From assembly GCA_030040995.1 (NCBI GenBank), contig JASHOS010000292.1, positions 1-40,695 on the forward strand: 40,695 bases of DNA. The letters are read 5' to 3'. Positions 16,830 through 24,918 of the stretch are shown one piece after another. The stretch comes from Terriglobia bacterium. Its GTDB lineage: Bacteria > Acidobacteriota > Terriglobia > UBA7540. How positions within the stretch are numbered: the first letter of the stretch is position 1; every line of letters starts with the position of its first letter. The notes below the pieces were generated by a model. The model had not been told where the DNA came from and made no database searches. It worked only from the letters and a program-made list of their open reading frames with translations. Position numbers and translations under genes: made by a program.

Positions 16830-17180
16830 ATGCCTACGATTCTCAAAACCAGAAAAGACCCATTTAGGACGCTCTTGCTGAAGAAGCGGAGCGAACTCCT
16901 GACAGAAGTCCGGCGAGGTCCCGAAGCGCTAGCCACGAGCATTCAGAGCCCGGATGCCGTCGAGTTTGCTATCAAGGCGGCAGAGCAAGATCTGACCGCC
17001 AGAACGGCCGACCTCCGTAGCACTACACTCAAGGAAATCGATCGAGCGCTCGACCGGGTGGCCCGAGGCAAGTATGGTGTCTGCGAGAGCTGCGGGGAGG
17101 AGATTTCTCCCGCCCGGCTCCGGGCTATCCCTTGGGCCAGGTTCTGTGTAAATTGCCAGGAAATTCTGACCAGAAACTGA
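16830..17180 (+). CDS. DksA/TraR family C4 zinc-finger protein
   Basis: A 116-residue protein with an N-terminal helical hairpin (about 10-80) and a C-terminal four-cysteine zinc finger (Cys85, Cys88, Cys106, Cys109; CESCGEEISPARLRAIPWAR then FCVNCQ). DksA/TraR proteins insert the hairpin into the RNA polymerase secondary channel and change promoter choice, often with ppGpp. This one is shorter than DksA (about 150 aa) and closer to the general TraR/YocK group, so an effect on polymerase is likely but unproven. AAGGA upstream of the ATG is a good ribosome-binding site. It is transcribed alone between two minus-strand genes. Confidence 0.9.
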   Translation: MPTILKTRKDPFRTLLLKKRSELLTEVRRGPEALATSIQSPDAVEFAIKAAEQDLTARTADLRSTTLKEIDRALDRVARGKYGVCESCGEEISPARLRAIPWARFCVNCQEILTRN

Positions 17181-17191
17181 ACTGCTCAACC

Positions 17192-17224
17192 GGGCAGGGA
17201 CAGGCCAACATGTTGCCCCTGCCC
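17192..17224 (+). terminator. Hairpin terminator candidate after the DksA/TraR-like gene
   Basis: GGGCAGGG (17192-17199) and CCCTGCCC (17217-17224) form an 8-bp stem around an inner palindrome CAACATGTTG, 11 bases after the stop codon. The following bases are pyrimidine-rich (TTCTCACCCCC) but not a clean T run, so efficiency is uncertain. Confidence 0.45.
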
Positions 17225-17276
17225 TTCTCACCCCCTTTGGAACCCGTCCAACGCTTCCATTCCGGGAAAATATCCT

Positions 17277-19385
17277 TCATCGCGGCGTAGCGTCCGGCAG
17301 CCCTCCGTCGACCGGAATCGTGGCGCCTGTCGTGGGTGTCTGCCGGGTGGCGAAAAAAAGTACCGCCTGCGCCACGTGGCGCGCCGTAACTTTGACCTTG
17401 AGAAGAGTACGATTCCGGTAGTATTCCTCCAGTCCGGCGTCGCTCAACCCGCGCGCCCGCATTCGGTCCGGGCCCACTTCCTTCCATAGTCCGGAGCGGC
17501 GTTCGCCGTGCGAGAACACCGCGTCGGGTGCAACCATGTTAACCCGCACGCCAATTTCCGCCAACTCCAGGCTTGCGATCCGCGCCAACTGATGAGCCGC
17601 CGCTTTCGTAGCGCTGTAAGCGCCGAAACGTGCTCCCGGAGCGAACACGTTTTTGGTGGAGATCAAAACGATATCGCCTCCCGTTCCTTGCGCGCGGAAC
17701 CAGCGGGCGCTCTCCCCAAGCACGAGTAGCGAGCCCTCCACGTTGATGCGCTCCAGCCTGCGAAAGGCTTCGAGCGGCATCTCCGCAAGCGGCGAAACCA
17801 GCGCAGCACCCGCGTTCACGATCACCAGGTCGATCCCGCCCCATTCGCCGATCACCCTTTCATAACCCTCTTTCACTGAAGTCGGCTCCGTCACATCCAG
17901 CGGAACTCGGATCGCGCGGTCGCGCGCTACGGATTTCAGCTCATCGGCCAAGCGATCGAGATTTTCCCCTGGAAGGTCTGTCACCGCCACCTGGCAGCCC
18001 TGCTCGAGAAGCGCTTCCGCGATCGCCGAACCGATTGCCCCTGCTGCTCCGGTCACCAGGGCCACGTGGGAAGCCAGAGGCAGCTCGGGATGGAAGTTCA
18101 GCTTGGCTTGCTGAAATCCGCGATATTCCATCTCGAAAAGCTCGGCTTCGGACAAGCCTTCGTACGTGCCCGCCGCGGCCACCTGCGCCTTCACCGCCAG
18201 CGTGTGCGCCGTGATATCCCTCGCGATCCGGGCCTCCGCCAGATCCTTGCCCGTGCACACGGCTCCGAGGCCGGGCATTAACAGCACGCGAGGCATGGGA
18301 TCAAAGGTCGACTCGCTTTCGGGCGCGCGGCCCAGGTTGCGCTCAACATATTTCTGATACTGCTCCGTGTAATCCCTAACGGCCCGGCCTATCTGGTCCC
18401 GGAGTTTCTCATCGTCGCCATAGTCCGGCGAGTCTATCCAAAGGGGCAATGCCTTGGTGCGAATCAGGTGATCGGAAGTCAGAGGCGGCGTGAGGGCAAT
18501 CTCTTTGCCGCGATCAGAATTCACAAAATCCAGAACTTCTCCTGTGCCCAGACGTTGAAGGATGACACGGCGGTAAGTCTGGTCCGCGCCATCCAGCGGT
18601 CTGGTCAAAAGGTCGCGCAAAACAGGCGCCGTGCGCCGCCATCTCTGTTCGGCAGTTTCGAGCGGCGTATGAATTTGGACGGTAAGCGGGCGGGAAGCGC
18701 ACTGCGCCAGGTAGCGTTCCGCTTTGGAAGCCAATTCGATGGTTGTTTCATAGGACTGGAGCGCCGTAGTTCCCCACGTAATGAGGCCGTGCCGCATCCA
18801 CACCATGCCCTTGATCCGGGGACACGCGTCGTAAGCCGCGGCTGCCGCCTTGGCGAGCGGGAACCCCGGAAAGACGTAATCAAGCACAAACACGTCCGGT
18901 CCCAGGGCTTCATGGCTCCGGGCCTTTCCGTCACGCTGGTTTGTGAGAGCAAGAATCGGTCCGGCATGCGTATGGTCGATAAACTTTTCGGAAATGAATG
19001 CGTGAACGAGGCTCTCGAGAGAAGGGGTGGCAGCTTGCGGCGCAAGCAGATGCGTGCGCAGCTCGCTGAGCATCGCATCATCAGATAAGCTGTCGAGCGC
19101 GCGCAGCTTGAGCAGGTATTCAAGCTGCAACCCTGAATGCCCTGCCGGCTCGATGGAGGCCAAGTCGTACCCTGATGCTTTTATGAATATTGCCGGAAAG
19201 CTCTCACCGAGAATGTTGGTCGAGGGCGTCTTCACCGAGGTGTTGCCGCCGCCGTGCAGCACCAAAGCCTCGTCAGCTCCAAGCAGGCGGGAAGAATAGG
19301 TCCGCAAAGCCAGATCGGCGCCGTATTCCGCCCCATACTTCTCCACGAACTCGCGGGCTTCACTTTCTGACCACCGGTTCTGCAT
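17277..19385 (-). CDS. rhaD: Bifunctional rhamnulose-1-phosphate aldolase / lactaldehyde (alcohol) dehydrogenase
   Basis: A 702-residue fusion enzyme (TIGR02632 type; YuxG/RhaEW in Bacillus). The class II aldolase half (about 10-400) cleaves L-rhamnulose 1-phosphate to DHAP and L-lactaldehyde. It has LHGGGNTSVKTP (about 43-54), zinc ligands His138 and His140 (DHTHAGPILALTN) and His199 (VWMRHGLITWG). The short-chain dehydrogenase half (about 438-702) has the NAD-binding GAAGAIG (446-452), NAG and catalytic Tyr590 and Lys594 (YSATK), and would oxidise the lactaldehyde. The start ATG 19385 has AGGA 8 bases upstream; the longer ORF start lies inside a dispersed repeat. No rhamnose isomerase or kinase is in view. 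The gap to the next upstream gene is filled by repeat copy B. Confidence 0.93.
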   Translation of the reverse strand: MQNRWSESEAREFVEKYGAEYGADLALRTYSSRLLGADEALVLHGGGNTSVKTPSTNILGESFPAIFIKASGYDLASIEPAGHSGLQLEYLLKLRALDSLSDDAMLSELRTHLLAPQAATPSLESLVHAFISEKFIDHTHAGPILALTNQRDGKARSHEALGPDVFVLDYVFPGFPLAKAAAAAYDACPRIKGMVWMRHGLITWGTTALQSYETTIELASKAERYLAQCASRPLTVQIHTPLETAEQRWRRTAPVLRDLLTRPLDGADQTYRRVILQRLGTGEVLDFVNSDRGKEIALTPPLTSDHLIRTKALPLWIDSPDYGDDEKLRDQIGRAVRDYTEQYQKYVERNLGRAPESESTFDPMPRVLLMPGLGAVCTGKDLAEARIARDITAHTLAVKAQVAAAGTYEGLSEAELFEMEYRGFQQAKLNFHPELPLASHVALVTGAAGAIGSAIAEALLEQGCQVAVTDLPGENLDRLADELKSVARDRAIRVPLDVTEPTSVKEGYERVIGEWGGIDLVIVNAGAALVSPLAEMPLEAFRRLERINVEGSLLVLGESARWFRAQGTGGDIVLISTKNVFAPGARFGAYSATKAAAHQLARIASLELAEIGVRVNMVAPDAVFSHGERRSGLWKEVGPDRMRARGLSDAGLEEYYRNRTLLKVKVTARHVAQAVLFFATRQTPTTGATIPVDGGLPDATPR

Positions 19386-19415
19386 GGATGATCCTAATTC
19401 CCCTTCGGCGCAAGA

Positions 19416-19666
19416 GTAGAGCAGCGCGGCCTTACAGCCGCAAGCAAACCAGCGCGAAGCCCTTCCCCTCTCCCTCGGGAGAGGGTGGCTCGCGGCCGGC
19501 GCTTTCTCCAGCCGGCGCGGGCCGGGTGAGGGGGTCACTAGAAAATCTCGTTAAAAAAACAAGATTTCACGACCTTGCAATGCAGACCGCCGTGTTCGCG
19601 GTCTGCGGTTTTTCGCTTACCTGACGGACAAGCCGCGGACCGCAAACACGGCGGGCCGCGCTGCCC
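19416..19666 (+). mobile_element. About 250-bp MITE-like dispersed element, copy B
   Basis: GCAGCGCGGCC (19421-19431) and GGCCGCGCTGC (19654-19664) are perfect 11-bp inverted ends. Inside are the shared blocks CCCTCTCCCTCGGGAGAGGG, CGGCGCTTTCTCCAGCCGG, GCCGGGTGAGGGG and AAACAAGATTTCACGACC. The distal part forms a long hairpin of 21-bp arms (19588-19608 and 19633-19653, two mismatches). It lies 31 bases upstream of the rhaD start codon, so it occupies the rhaD leader or promoter. A further palindrome with a T-rich tail follows at 19664-19700. Confidence 0.7.
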
Positions 19667-19788
19667 CTCTCTCGCCCGCGGGAGAGGGGGTATCTCTATT
19701 TTTTTCTGTAGCTTGTCGGAACTCGGCTAATCGCCCTAATTTGGTTTGTGCCGTGCGCGAACATGGAATGTGACCTGCGCTACTCAGC

Positions 19789-20508
19789 TCACGTGGCTGC
19801 CTGGCGGCGTACTTGTTCCAGCATGAAACTCACGTTCTCCTGCGGAGATTTCCCATCAAAAACTGCGCTTCCGGTCACAATCAAATCGGCGCCAGCCGCG
19901 GCAGCCTCTGCCACGTTGGCCCGAGTGATGCTCCCATCTACGCCAACCAGGATATCCTTGCCGGACGCCGCGATCATTTGCCGCAGCTTGCGAACCCGCA
20001 CAGGTGCGGAGGGAAGAAACGGTTGTCCGGACCACCCCGGATTGACCGCAAGGAGCAGAATCAGTTCCACTTCGTCGAGCAGCGGCTCAACGGTATCGAG
20101 CGGTGTTCCTGGGTTCAACGCAATTCCGCGAATCAATCCGCGCTCGGGATCGTTGGCGTTCTTCATGCTTCCCAGCATCTGGAGCACGCGGTGAATGTGC
20201 AGGCAGGATTCCACATGGACGGTGACAATGTCCGCTCCCGCCGCAACGTAGTCGCGCACCTTATCCAGCGGATCGGCAATCATCAGGTGGACGTCCTTCC
20301 ACATCGAAGTTCGGACCGCCTTGATGACCGGCGGACCCAGCGTCATCATGGGGCAGAAACATCCGTCCATCACGTCGAAGTGAACCAGCCGGACACCGGA
20401 GCGCTCCAGCAAGCGCACTTCAGAGCCCAAGTCAGCCAAGTTGGCCGTCAGAATACCAACGCTCAAGATAGGGGAATCACTCCGAAGGAATGCTGCATGG
20501 GTAGGCAT
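19789..20508 (-). CDS. Ribulose-phosphate 3-epimerase family protein (LsrE-like by context)
   Basis: A 239-residue TIM-barrel protein of the Rpe family. Catalytic-site features are kept: His43 and Asp45 (VHFDVMDG), His74 (DVHLMIADP), the LAVNPGWSGQPF loop and the Asp of VGVDGSITRANV. The first strand reads SVGILTANL where true Rpe has LSADF, and the sequence is diverged, so ribulose 5-phosphate is probably not the substrate. The ATG overlaps the lsrF stop (TGATG), so it is translationally coupled to lsrF. Salmonella lsr operons carry a similar Rpe-like gene, lsrE. Function: probably epimerisation of a small sugar phosphate related to LsrF's substrate. This is inference. Confidence 0.82.
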   Translation of the reverse strand: MPTHAAFLRSDSPILSVGILTANLADLGSEVRLLERSGVRLVHFDVMDGCFCPMMTLGPPVIKAVRTSMWKDVHLMIADPLDKVRDYVAAGADIVTVHVESCLHIHRVLQMLGSMKNANDPERGLIRGIALNPGTPLDTVEPLLDEVELILLLAVNPGWSGQPFLPSAPVRVRKLRQMIAASGKDILVGVDGSITRANVAEAAAAGADLIVTGSAVFDGKSPQENVSFMLEQVRRQAAT

Positions 20509-21419
20509 CACCCGGCCTCACTGTGCACAAGGGCTCCCCGGCGCTCGTGCTTCAGGGTCTGGTAAAAATCGAAAGCGTGCTCCGGCTTCATCATTTCATG
20601 CACAACCCTTCGCACCGCCTCGATCATCGCTGAAGGCGCCTCCGATTGGAAGATGTTCCGCCCCATATCAACACCTAATGCGCCTTGGCTTACGGCGTCA
20701 TGGGCGAGCTTCAGCGCGTCAGCTTCCGGAATCTTTTTTCCTCCTGCCATCACTACGGGAACCGGGCAGGATGCTGTAACCGTCTCGAAGCCTTCCGGCA
20801 CGAAATAGGTTTTCACAAAATGCGCGCCCAACTCGGCCGCAATGCGGCACGCCAGCCGCAGATACTTGGCGTCTCGCGTCAGGTTTCTGCCGACCGCGGT
20901 TACGCCCAAAACCGGAATTCCGTACCGGTTCCCGGCATCCACCAACCGCGTCAGGTTGTGTACCGATTGAGTTTCGAATTCGCCGCCAATATAGACCTGA
21001 ACGGCCATCGCGGACGCATTCAACCGGATCGCGTCCTCAACATCGACGGCAATTTGCTCGTTCGATAACTCCTTAAGGATGCTTGGACCGCCGCTCGCGC
21101 GGAGGACGACGGCTTTTCCGCAGGAAGCCGGGATGCTCGACCTCAATATACCCCGCGTCAGCATGAGCGCATCCGCATAAGGAACAAGTGGAACAATGTT
21201 GACGTCAACACGCTCGAGCCCTGAAGTCGGTCCCTGGAAGTAGCCGTGATCGATGGCCAGCATCAAGGTGCGGCCCGAAGCCGGCTGGAATATTCTTGCC
21301 AGACGATCCTGCATTCCCCATCCCAAAGCATTCGAGCCTTTGAGAAAAAAAGCCTCGCTTTTCGCAGGAAGATCCACATAAAACTCTTTGGTTTCGCGGC
21401 CAGTTTCCAAATCCGCCAT
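20508..21419 (-). CDS. lsrF: LsrF-like class I aldolase / 3-hydroxy-5-phosphonooxypentane-2,4-dione thiolase
   Basis: A 303-residue DhnA/LsrF-type TIM barrel. It closely follows E. coli LsrF as I recall it: [73 protein letters not shown] and [11 protein letters not shown]. The Schiff-base lysine is at Lys203 (FVKTYFV), the E. coli position. LsrF uses CoA to split phosphorylated autoinducer-2 (P-HPD) to acetyl-CoA and DHAP. ATG 21419 has AGGAGA 5-6 bases upstream; the frame is open further upstream but does not match the family there. It is coupled to the epimerase gene, and ftcD lies 121 bases upstream. No lsrK, lsrG, lsrR or transporter is present, so another substrate is possible. Confidence 0.88.
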   Translation of the reverse strand: MADLETGRETKEFYVDLPAKSEAFFLKGSNALGWGMQDRLARIFQPASGRTLMLAIDHGYFQGPTSGLERVDVNIVPLVPYADALMLTRGILRSSIPASCGKAVVLRASGGPSILKELSNEQIAVDVEDAIRLNASAMAVQVYIGGEFETQSVHNLTRLVDAGNRYGIPVLGVTAVGRNLTRDAKYLRLACRIAAELGAHFVKTYFVPEGFETVTASCPVPVVMAGGKKIPEADALKLAHDAVSQGALGVDMGRNIFQSEAPSAMIEAVRRVVHEMMKPEHAFDFYQTLKHERRGALVHSEAG

Positions 21420-21540
21420 GCTCTCTCCTCTCAGTTCCAGGTTCTCGACCCTGTGGACCGCAGCCCGTTCTGGAATGCGGCTCGGGCCAACAGACATTAT
21501 CCGGCGATTAGCACGGCCCGACAAGCGGGCGGCACGGCCC

Positions 21541-22485
21541 TCATTGAGCAGGGCTCACGCCACACCACCCTTTCCCGAGGACCTCGGCGAGCCTGTTCTC
21601 CAAGATAAGGCCGGGGCTGAAATTGCGGATCTTGAGCTCTTTCACGTCCACAGCGTCGAGAGCGGCGCGAGGAATCAAGCCGACAATTTCGCTTTCGAGG
21701 ATCGCAGCTCCGAACTCCTGGGCCTCGTTACGGACGGCATAAAAGACGGTATCCAGCGACATAGCCGCAAAGTCCGTCAGGTTCATCGATACCTGTGCAA
21801 GGCCTCGGGAAGGCAGGTAAAGGCCGAGCGCCTTGACGTGTGGAAGCCCGCCACCGGAGGCGCGAATCTTGCGGGCAATGGATTTTGCGATAGAAACATC
21901 CGAAGTATTCAGATTAATGTTGAACGCGATCAGCAGTCCCCGCGCTCCGACCGACGTGGCGCCTGCCGTAGCATGCAATTCCGGAGCGCCAAAGTCTGGA
22001 AGGCGACCCGGATCAGCCCGAATGCTTTCCCTTAGACTCTCGAACTGGCCGCGTCGGATTACTTCCAGGTTGCGCCGCTCCGTACGATATGCGGCCGCCC
22101 CATAGACGTAAGTGGGAATCACAAACCGGCGTGCAGTTTCTTCGGCCACCCATCGGGTGATACGGACGCAATCTTCCATTTGGGACCCGCAGAGCGGAAT
22201 GAACGGAACTACATCCGTAGCCCCAATCCGAGGATGGGCGCCGCGGTGCTGGTTCAGATCGATCAACGCGGCCGCCCGACAGATGCCGCGTAATGCCGCC
22301 TCGCCCACACCCTGGGCCGTTCCGGCGAAGGTGAGAACGGAGCGGTGATGATCCACATCCATTGTATTGTGCAGCATCCAGACGTGCGGGCCGTCCGCAA
22401 TTGCCGCCATGATAGCATCCACGACAGCGCTGTCCCGCCCTTCACTGAAGTTCGGGACGCACTCGACAATCGCTTGTTCGTGCAT
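21541..22485 (-). CDS. ftcD: Glutamate formimidoyltransferase
   Basis: A 314-residue enzyme that transfers the formimino group of N-formimino-L-glutamate to tetrahydrofolate in histidine breakdown. Family marks are [12 protein letters not shown] at the N-terminus, [14 protein letters not shown], the catalytic-region [18 protein letters not shown] (His84) and [20 protein letters not shown] in the second subdomain. There is no cyclodeaminase domain, as in most bacterial stand-alone forms. ATG 22485 opens right at the conserved N-terminus with a weak GAAGAG before it; the longer frame to 22623 is not family-like. No other hut gene is in the window. It is the first gene of the minus-strand run with lsrF. 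Confidence 0.92.
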   Translation of the reverse strand: MHEQAIVECVPNFSEGRDSAVVDAIMAAIADGPHVWMLHNTMDVDHHRSVLTFAGTAQGVGEAALRGICRAAALIDLNQHRGAHPRIGATDVVPFIPLCGSQMEDCVRITRWVAEETARRFVIPTYVYGAAAYRTERRNLEVIRRGQFESLRESIRADPGRLPDFGAPELHATAGATSVGARGLLIAFNINLNTSDVSIAKSIARKIRASGGGLPHVKALGLYLPSRGLAQVSMNLTDFAAMSLDTVFYAVRNEAQEFGAAILESEIVGLIPRAALDAVDVKELKIRNFSPGLILENRLAEVLGKGWCGVSPAQ

Positions 22486-22906
22486 CTCTTCTTGTATGGG
22501 AAATGGCACGATAAGACCGGTCAGAAGGCTTTTCCCAGGAGGCAGCCGCCCAGCGTTTATCTCTCCGTGGCGATCCATCCAAAATTCTTTCATACCTCGC
22601 GGGCTATCGCCAGTCTCGGTCACGTAGAGGCGGCTTTATGCCGCCACTCTGTGTGGCGGGACAAACCCGCCGCTACAATGGCGCGCAAAATCGAGGCATT
22701 GCCAGTTTGGCACTTATTTCCGTTGACACCTTCCAAGGGACTCCTGTACTTTTACATTTCGACCTGAAAAACTGTAGCCGTGGCGTGAGATTGGGATATT
22801 TTGAGACTTCCCCGCCCACGATGCCAGGATCCGGACGGGCGCTAAGGGCGGTGGCGAGCCTTGTGATGTGTGGTTGACGGTCAATGGAGGCGGGTGAGCT
22901 AAAAAC
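22486..22906. other. Divergent intergenic region between ftcD and the arginine decarboxylase gene
   Basis: 421 bases without a gene. It contains the GTAGAGGCGG...CCGCCGCTAC hairpin (22624-22676) and a possible plus-strand promoter: TTGACA (22723-22728), an 18-base spacer and TACTTT (22747-22752). Nothing else is recognised. Confidence 0.5.
22624..22676. repeat. Small GTAGCG-type hairpin element
   Basis: GTAGAGGCGG (22624-22633) and CCGCCGCTAC (22667-22676) are inverted ends matching at 9 of 10 positions, with inner GGCGGCTTTATGCCGCC. It is the same size class as the elements at 2881 and 32976. Confidence 0.7.
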
Positions 22907-23461
22907 ATGTTTGTACCGAAACGGATGTTCCTGACCAAAGGGGTGGGAAAACACCGCGAAAAGCTGACAAGCTTCGAGCTCGCGTTGCGCTCGGCGGGCA
23001 TCGCCGCGTGCAATTTAGTACGCGTTTCCAGCATTTTCCCGCCGCGCTGCAAGCTGGTCCCCCGCAGCGAGGGCATTAAAGAGCTTAAACCAGGCCAGGT
23101 GATGTTTGTTGTGATGAGCGAGAATTCCACTCGCGAACCACACCGCCTGATTGCCGCCTCCGTGGGCGTAGCAATTCCGGCTGATCGGAGCGCTTTCGGT
23201 TATCTTTCGGAGCATCACTCCTTTGGCGAAACTGAAGAGGTGGCTGGCGATTACGCGGAGGAATTAGCCGCGGAGATGCTCGCGACAACCCTCGGGGTGG
23301 AATTTGATCCGGACCGAAGCTGGGACGAAAAAAAGGAAATCTACCGGATCTCGAATAAAATCGTACGCACCCTGCACGTCACCCAGTCCGCCGTCGGTGA
23401 TAAGCGTGGCCTGTGGACCACCGTCCTGGCCGCCTCCATCTTGCTAGGTGTCGAAGAGTAA
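22907..23461 (+). CDS. Pyruvoyl-dependent arginine decarboxylase
   Basis: A 184-residue PvlArgDC-type enzyme making agmatine and CO2 from arginine, the entry to polyamines in archaea and some bacteria. The proenzyme self-cleaves between Ser41 and Ser42 ([13 protein letters not shown]), and Ser42 becomes the pyruvoyl group. Other family stretches are [50 protein letters not shown] and the acidic [19 protein letters not shown]. Length and order are normal and the cleavage site is intact. GGAGG lies about 16 bases upstream with GGGTGAG nearer. A deoxyhypusine-synthase-like gene follows on the same strand 165 bases later, across a patch of AGCTGATCGC repeats. Confidence 0.93.
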   Translation: MFVPKRMFLTKGVGKHREKLTSFELALRSAGIAACNLVRVSSIFPPRCKLVPRSEGIKELKPGQVMFVVMSENSTREPHRLIAASVGVAIPADRSAFGYLSEHHSFGETEEVAGDYAEELAAEMLATTLGVEFDPDRSWDEKKEIYRISNKIVRTLHVTQSAVGDKRGLWTTVLAASILLGVEE

Positions 23462-23469
23462 GCGAGAAT

Positions 23470-23600
23470 GCAGCAATCAGCCATCAGCACTCAGCGATCA
23501 GCATTCAGCTTAAAGACGAATCCTGAAGTCCCTCATCGCGTAGACCATCGCCGGGGTCGAGGTTTGTCGCTGATTGCTGATCGCTAATGGCTGATCGCTC
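23470..23600. repeat. Inverted clusters of GCTGATNGCTGA units
   Basis: Positions 23470-23510 are a run of CAGCAATCAGCCATCAGC-like units; 23568-23600 holds the complementary GCTGATTGCTGATCGCT-like run. Together they could fold as an imperfect hairpin inside the message of the decarboxylase/DHS pair. A third cluster of the same units lies at 26104-26140. Units are irregular, so this is not a CRISPR. Confidence 0.6.
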
Positions 23601-23626
23601 TCCCTGACACCTGAGACCTGAACGAC

Positions 23627-24670
23627 ATGCGCAAACACCAGCTTTTGAGCGTTCCCACCAGGCCCCTCGCCATCGATGAGCACAAGAACGTCGCCGCATT
23701 GCTCGAAAAGATGGGCGGCATCTCCTTTCAAGGCCGGAGCCTGGCGACCTCCTACCGCATTTGGAAGGATATGCTTGGCGACCGCGTCATGATCATGATG
23801 GGCATGTCCGGCGCGATGGTTCCCGCGGGAATGCGGCGGCTCGTCGTCTACATGATCCAGAATCGCCTGATCGACTGCCTGGTTTCGACCGGCGCCAACT
23901 TCTTCCACGACCTCCATGAAACCATCGGTGACAAACATTACCAATGCTCGCCGAATATTGACGACGTGATGCTGCAGAAGGCCCTGGTGGACCGGATGTA
24001 CGACGTCCTGGCGGACGAAGAGCGGTTCCGCAAGCACGACGCGCTCATCGGCCGGTTTGCCGCCAGCCTCGATCAGTCTCGCCCCTATACCACGCGCGAA
24101 TTCCTCTATCTCCTCGGCAAAGACCTGGGAAAGCGGTCCAAAGAAGATGGCATCGTCACTGCCGCCGCGAAAGCCGAAATCCCGCTCTATTGCCCGGCCA
24201 TCGGCGACTCCTCAATCGGTATTGGCATTGCGGAAAACCGCCATTTGGGAAAAAACCGTTTCACTTTCGACGTGGTTGGAGACGTCCTCGAAACGGCGCG
24301 CCTCGCGGCTGACTCCCCTGCCAGCGCCGTGATCTACTTCGGCGGCGGCACGCCCAAGAACTTTGTTAATCAGACGGAAGTCACCGCCACGTTCATTCGC
24401 AATTCCCATAACGGACACAAGTATGCCTTGCAGGTGATCACCGACGCGGCGCATTGGGGCGGACTTTCCGGATGCACGTTTGAGGAATCGCAGAGCTGGG
24501 GAAAAATCGCCCATAACGCTAAAATGGTTACCGTGCATTGCGACTCCACGATTGCCATGCCGATGCTCGTGACAGCACTCTCGGAATTTCCCAGCCTGAT
24601 CCGGCGGCGCAAAAAGCCCGCGTTTCAGATGGGACGCGAACTCAAATTTACGTTCCCCTCGCGCTCATAA
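23627..24670 (+). CDS. Deoxyhypusine synthase-like protein (probable polyamine transferase)
   Basis: A 347-residue member of the deoxyhypusine synthase family, which moves the aminobutyl group of spermidine with NAD through a lysine imine. The active-site lysine is present: Lys293 in SWGKIA, matching SWGKI around human Lys329. NAD-site-like segments are VSTGANFFHDLHE, CPAIGDSSIGIGIAE and YFGGGTPKNFVNQTE. Bacteria lack eIF5A, so the usual protein target is absent. Some bacterial relatives act as homospermidine synthases, and agmatine is another conceivable acceptor given the arginine decarboxylase next door. The ATG has no strong ribosome-binding site. Specificity is inferred. Confidence 0.88.
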   Translation: MRKHQLLSVPTRPLAIDEHKNVAALLEKMGGISFQGRSLATSYRIWKDMLGDRVMIMMGMSGAMVPAGMRRLVVYMIQNRLIDCLVSTGANFFHDLHETIGDKHYQCSPNIDDVMLQKALVDRMYDVLADEERFRKHDALIGRFAASLDQSRPYTTREFLYLLGKDLGKRSKEDGIVTAAAKAEIPLYCPAIGDSSIGIGIAENRHLGKNRFTFDVVGDVLETARLAADSPASAVIYFGGGTPKNFVNQTEVTATFIRNSHNGHKYALQVITDAAHWGGLSGCTFEESQSWGKIAHNAKMVTVHCDSTIAMPMLVTALSEFPSLIRRRKKPAFQMGRELKFTFPSRS

Positions 24671-24794
24671 ATATTGAAGTAGCGGCGGCGGGTTGAGTTG
24701 TGACCCGCATGTTCAAGAACGGTACTATCCCGGAGAAGTGGGCGCACGAAGGCTAGCGCCAACGCTATTCACTGAAGCATGAAAAGAATTCCTA

Positions 24795-24871
24795 CCCTCG
24801 CCCCCTTGGGGGAGAGGGTGGCTCGCGGTCGGCGTCTTCACCAGCCGACGCGAGCCGGGTGAGGGGGTTCT
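24795..24871 (+). repeat. Partial copy of the dispersed repeat (central block only)
   Basis: CCCCCTTGGGGGAGAGGGTG, GGCTCGCGGTCGGCGTCTTC, CCAGCCGACGCGAGCC and GGGTGAGGGGG: the central block of the 247-bp elements without their termini, in the same orientation, 48 bases before the isomerase-like gene. A GTAGCGGCGGCGGGTT half-element lies at about 24680-24696. Confidence 0.7.
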
Positions 24872-24918
24872 ACCGAGATTTTCAAGACAGTTCACTTAGG
24901 CTGGATCTTGCGAGGCAT

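Noticed and set aside
19664-19706. Rho-independent terminator on the plus strand (CCCCTCTC...GAGAGGGG then a T run)
   Set aside because: No plus-strand gene ends nearby (the closest is more than 2 kb away with opposite genes between). The palindrome is the GGGAGAGGGG half of the dispersed repeat, so a terminator role is not supported.
23466-23607. Possible CRISPR-like array
   Set aside because: Units are about 10 bases, directly adjacent and irregular, with no constant spacers and no cas genes.
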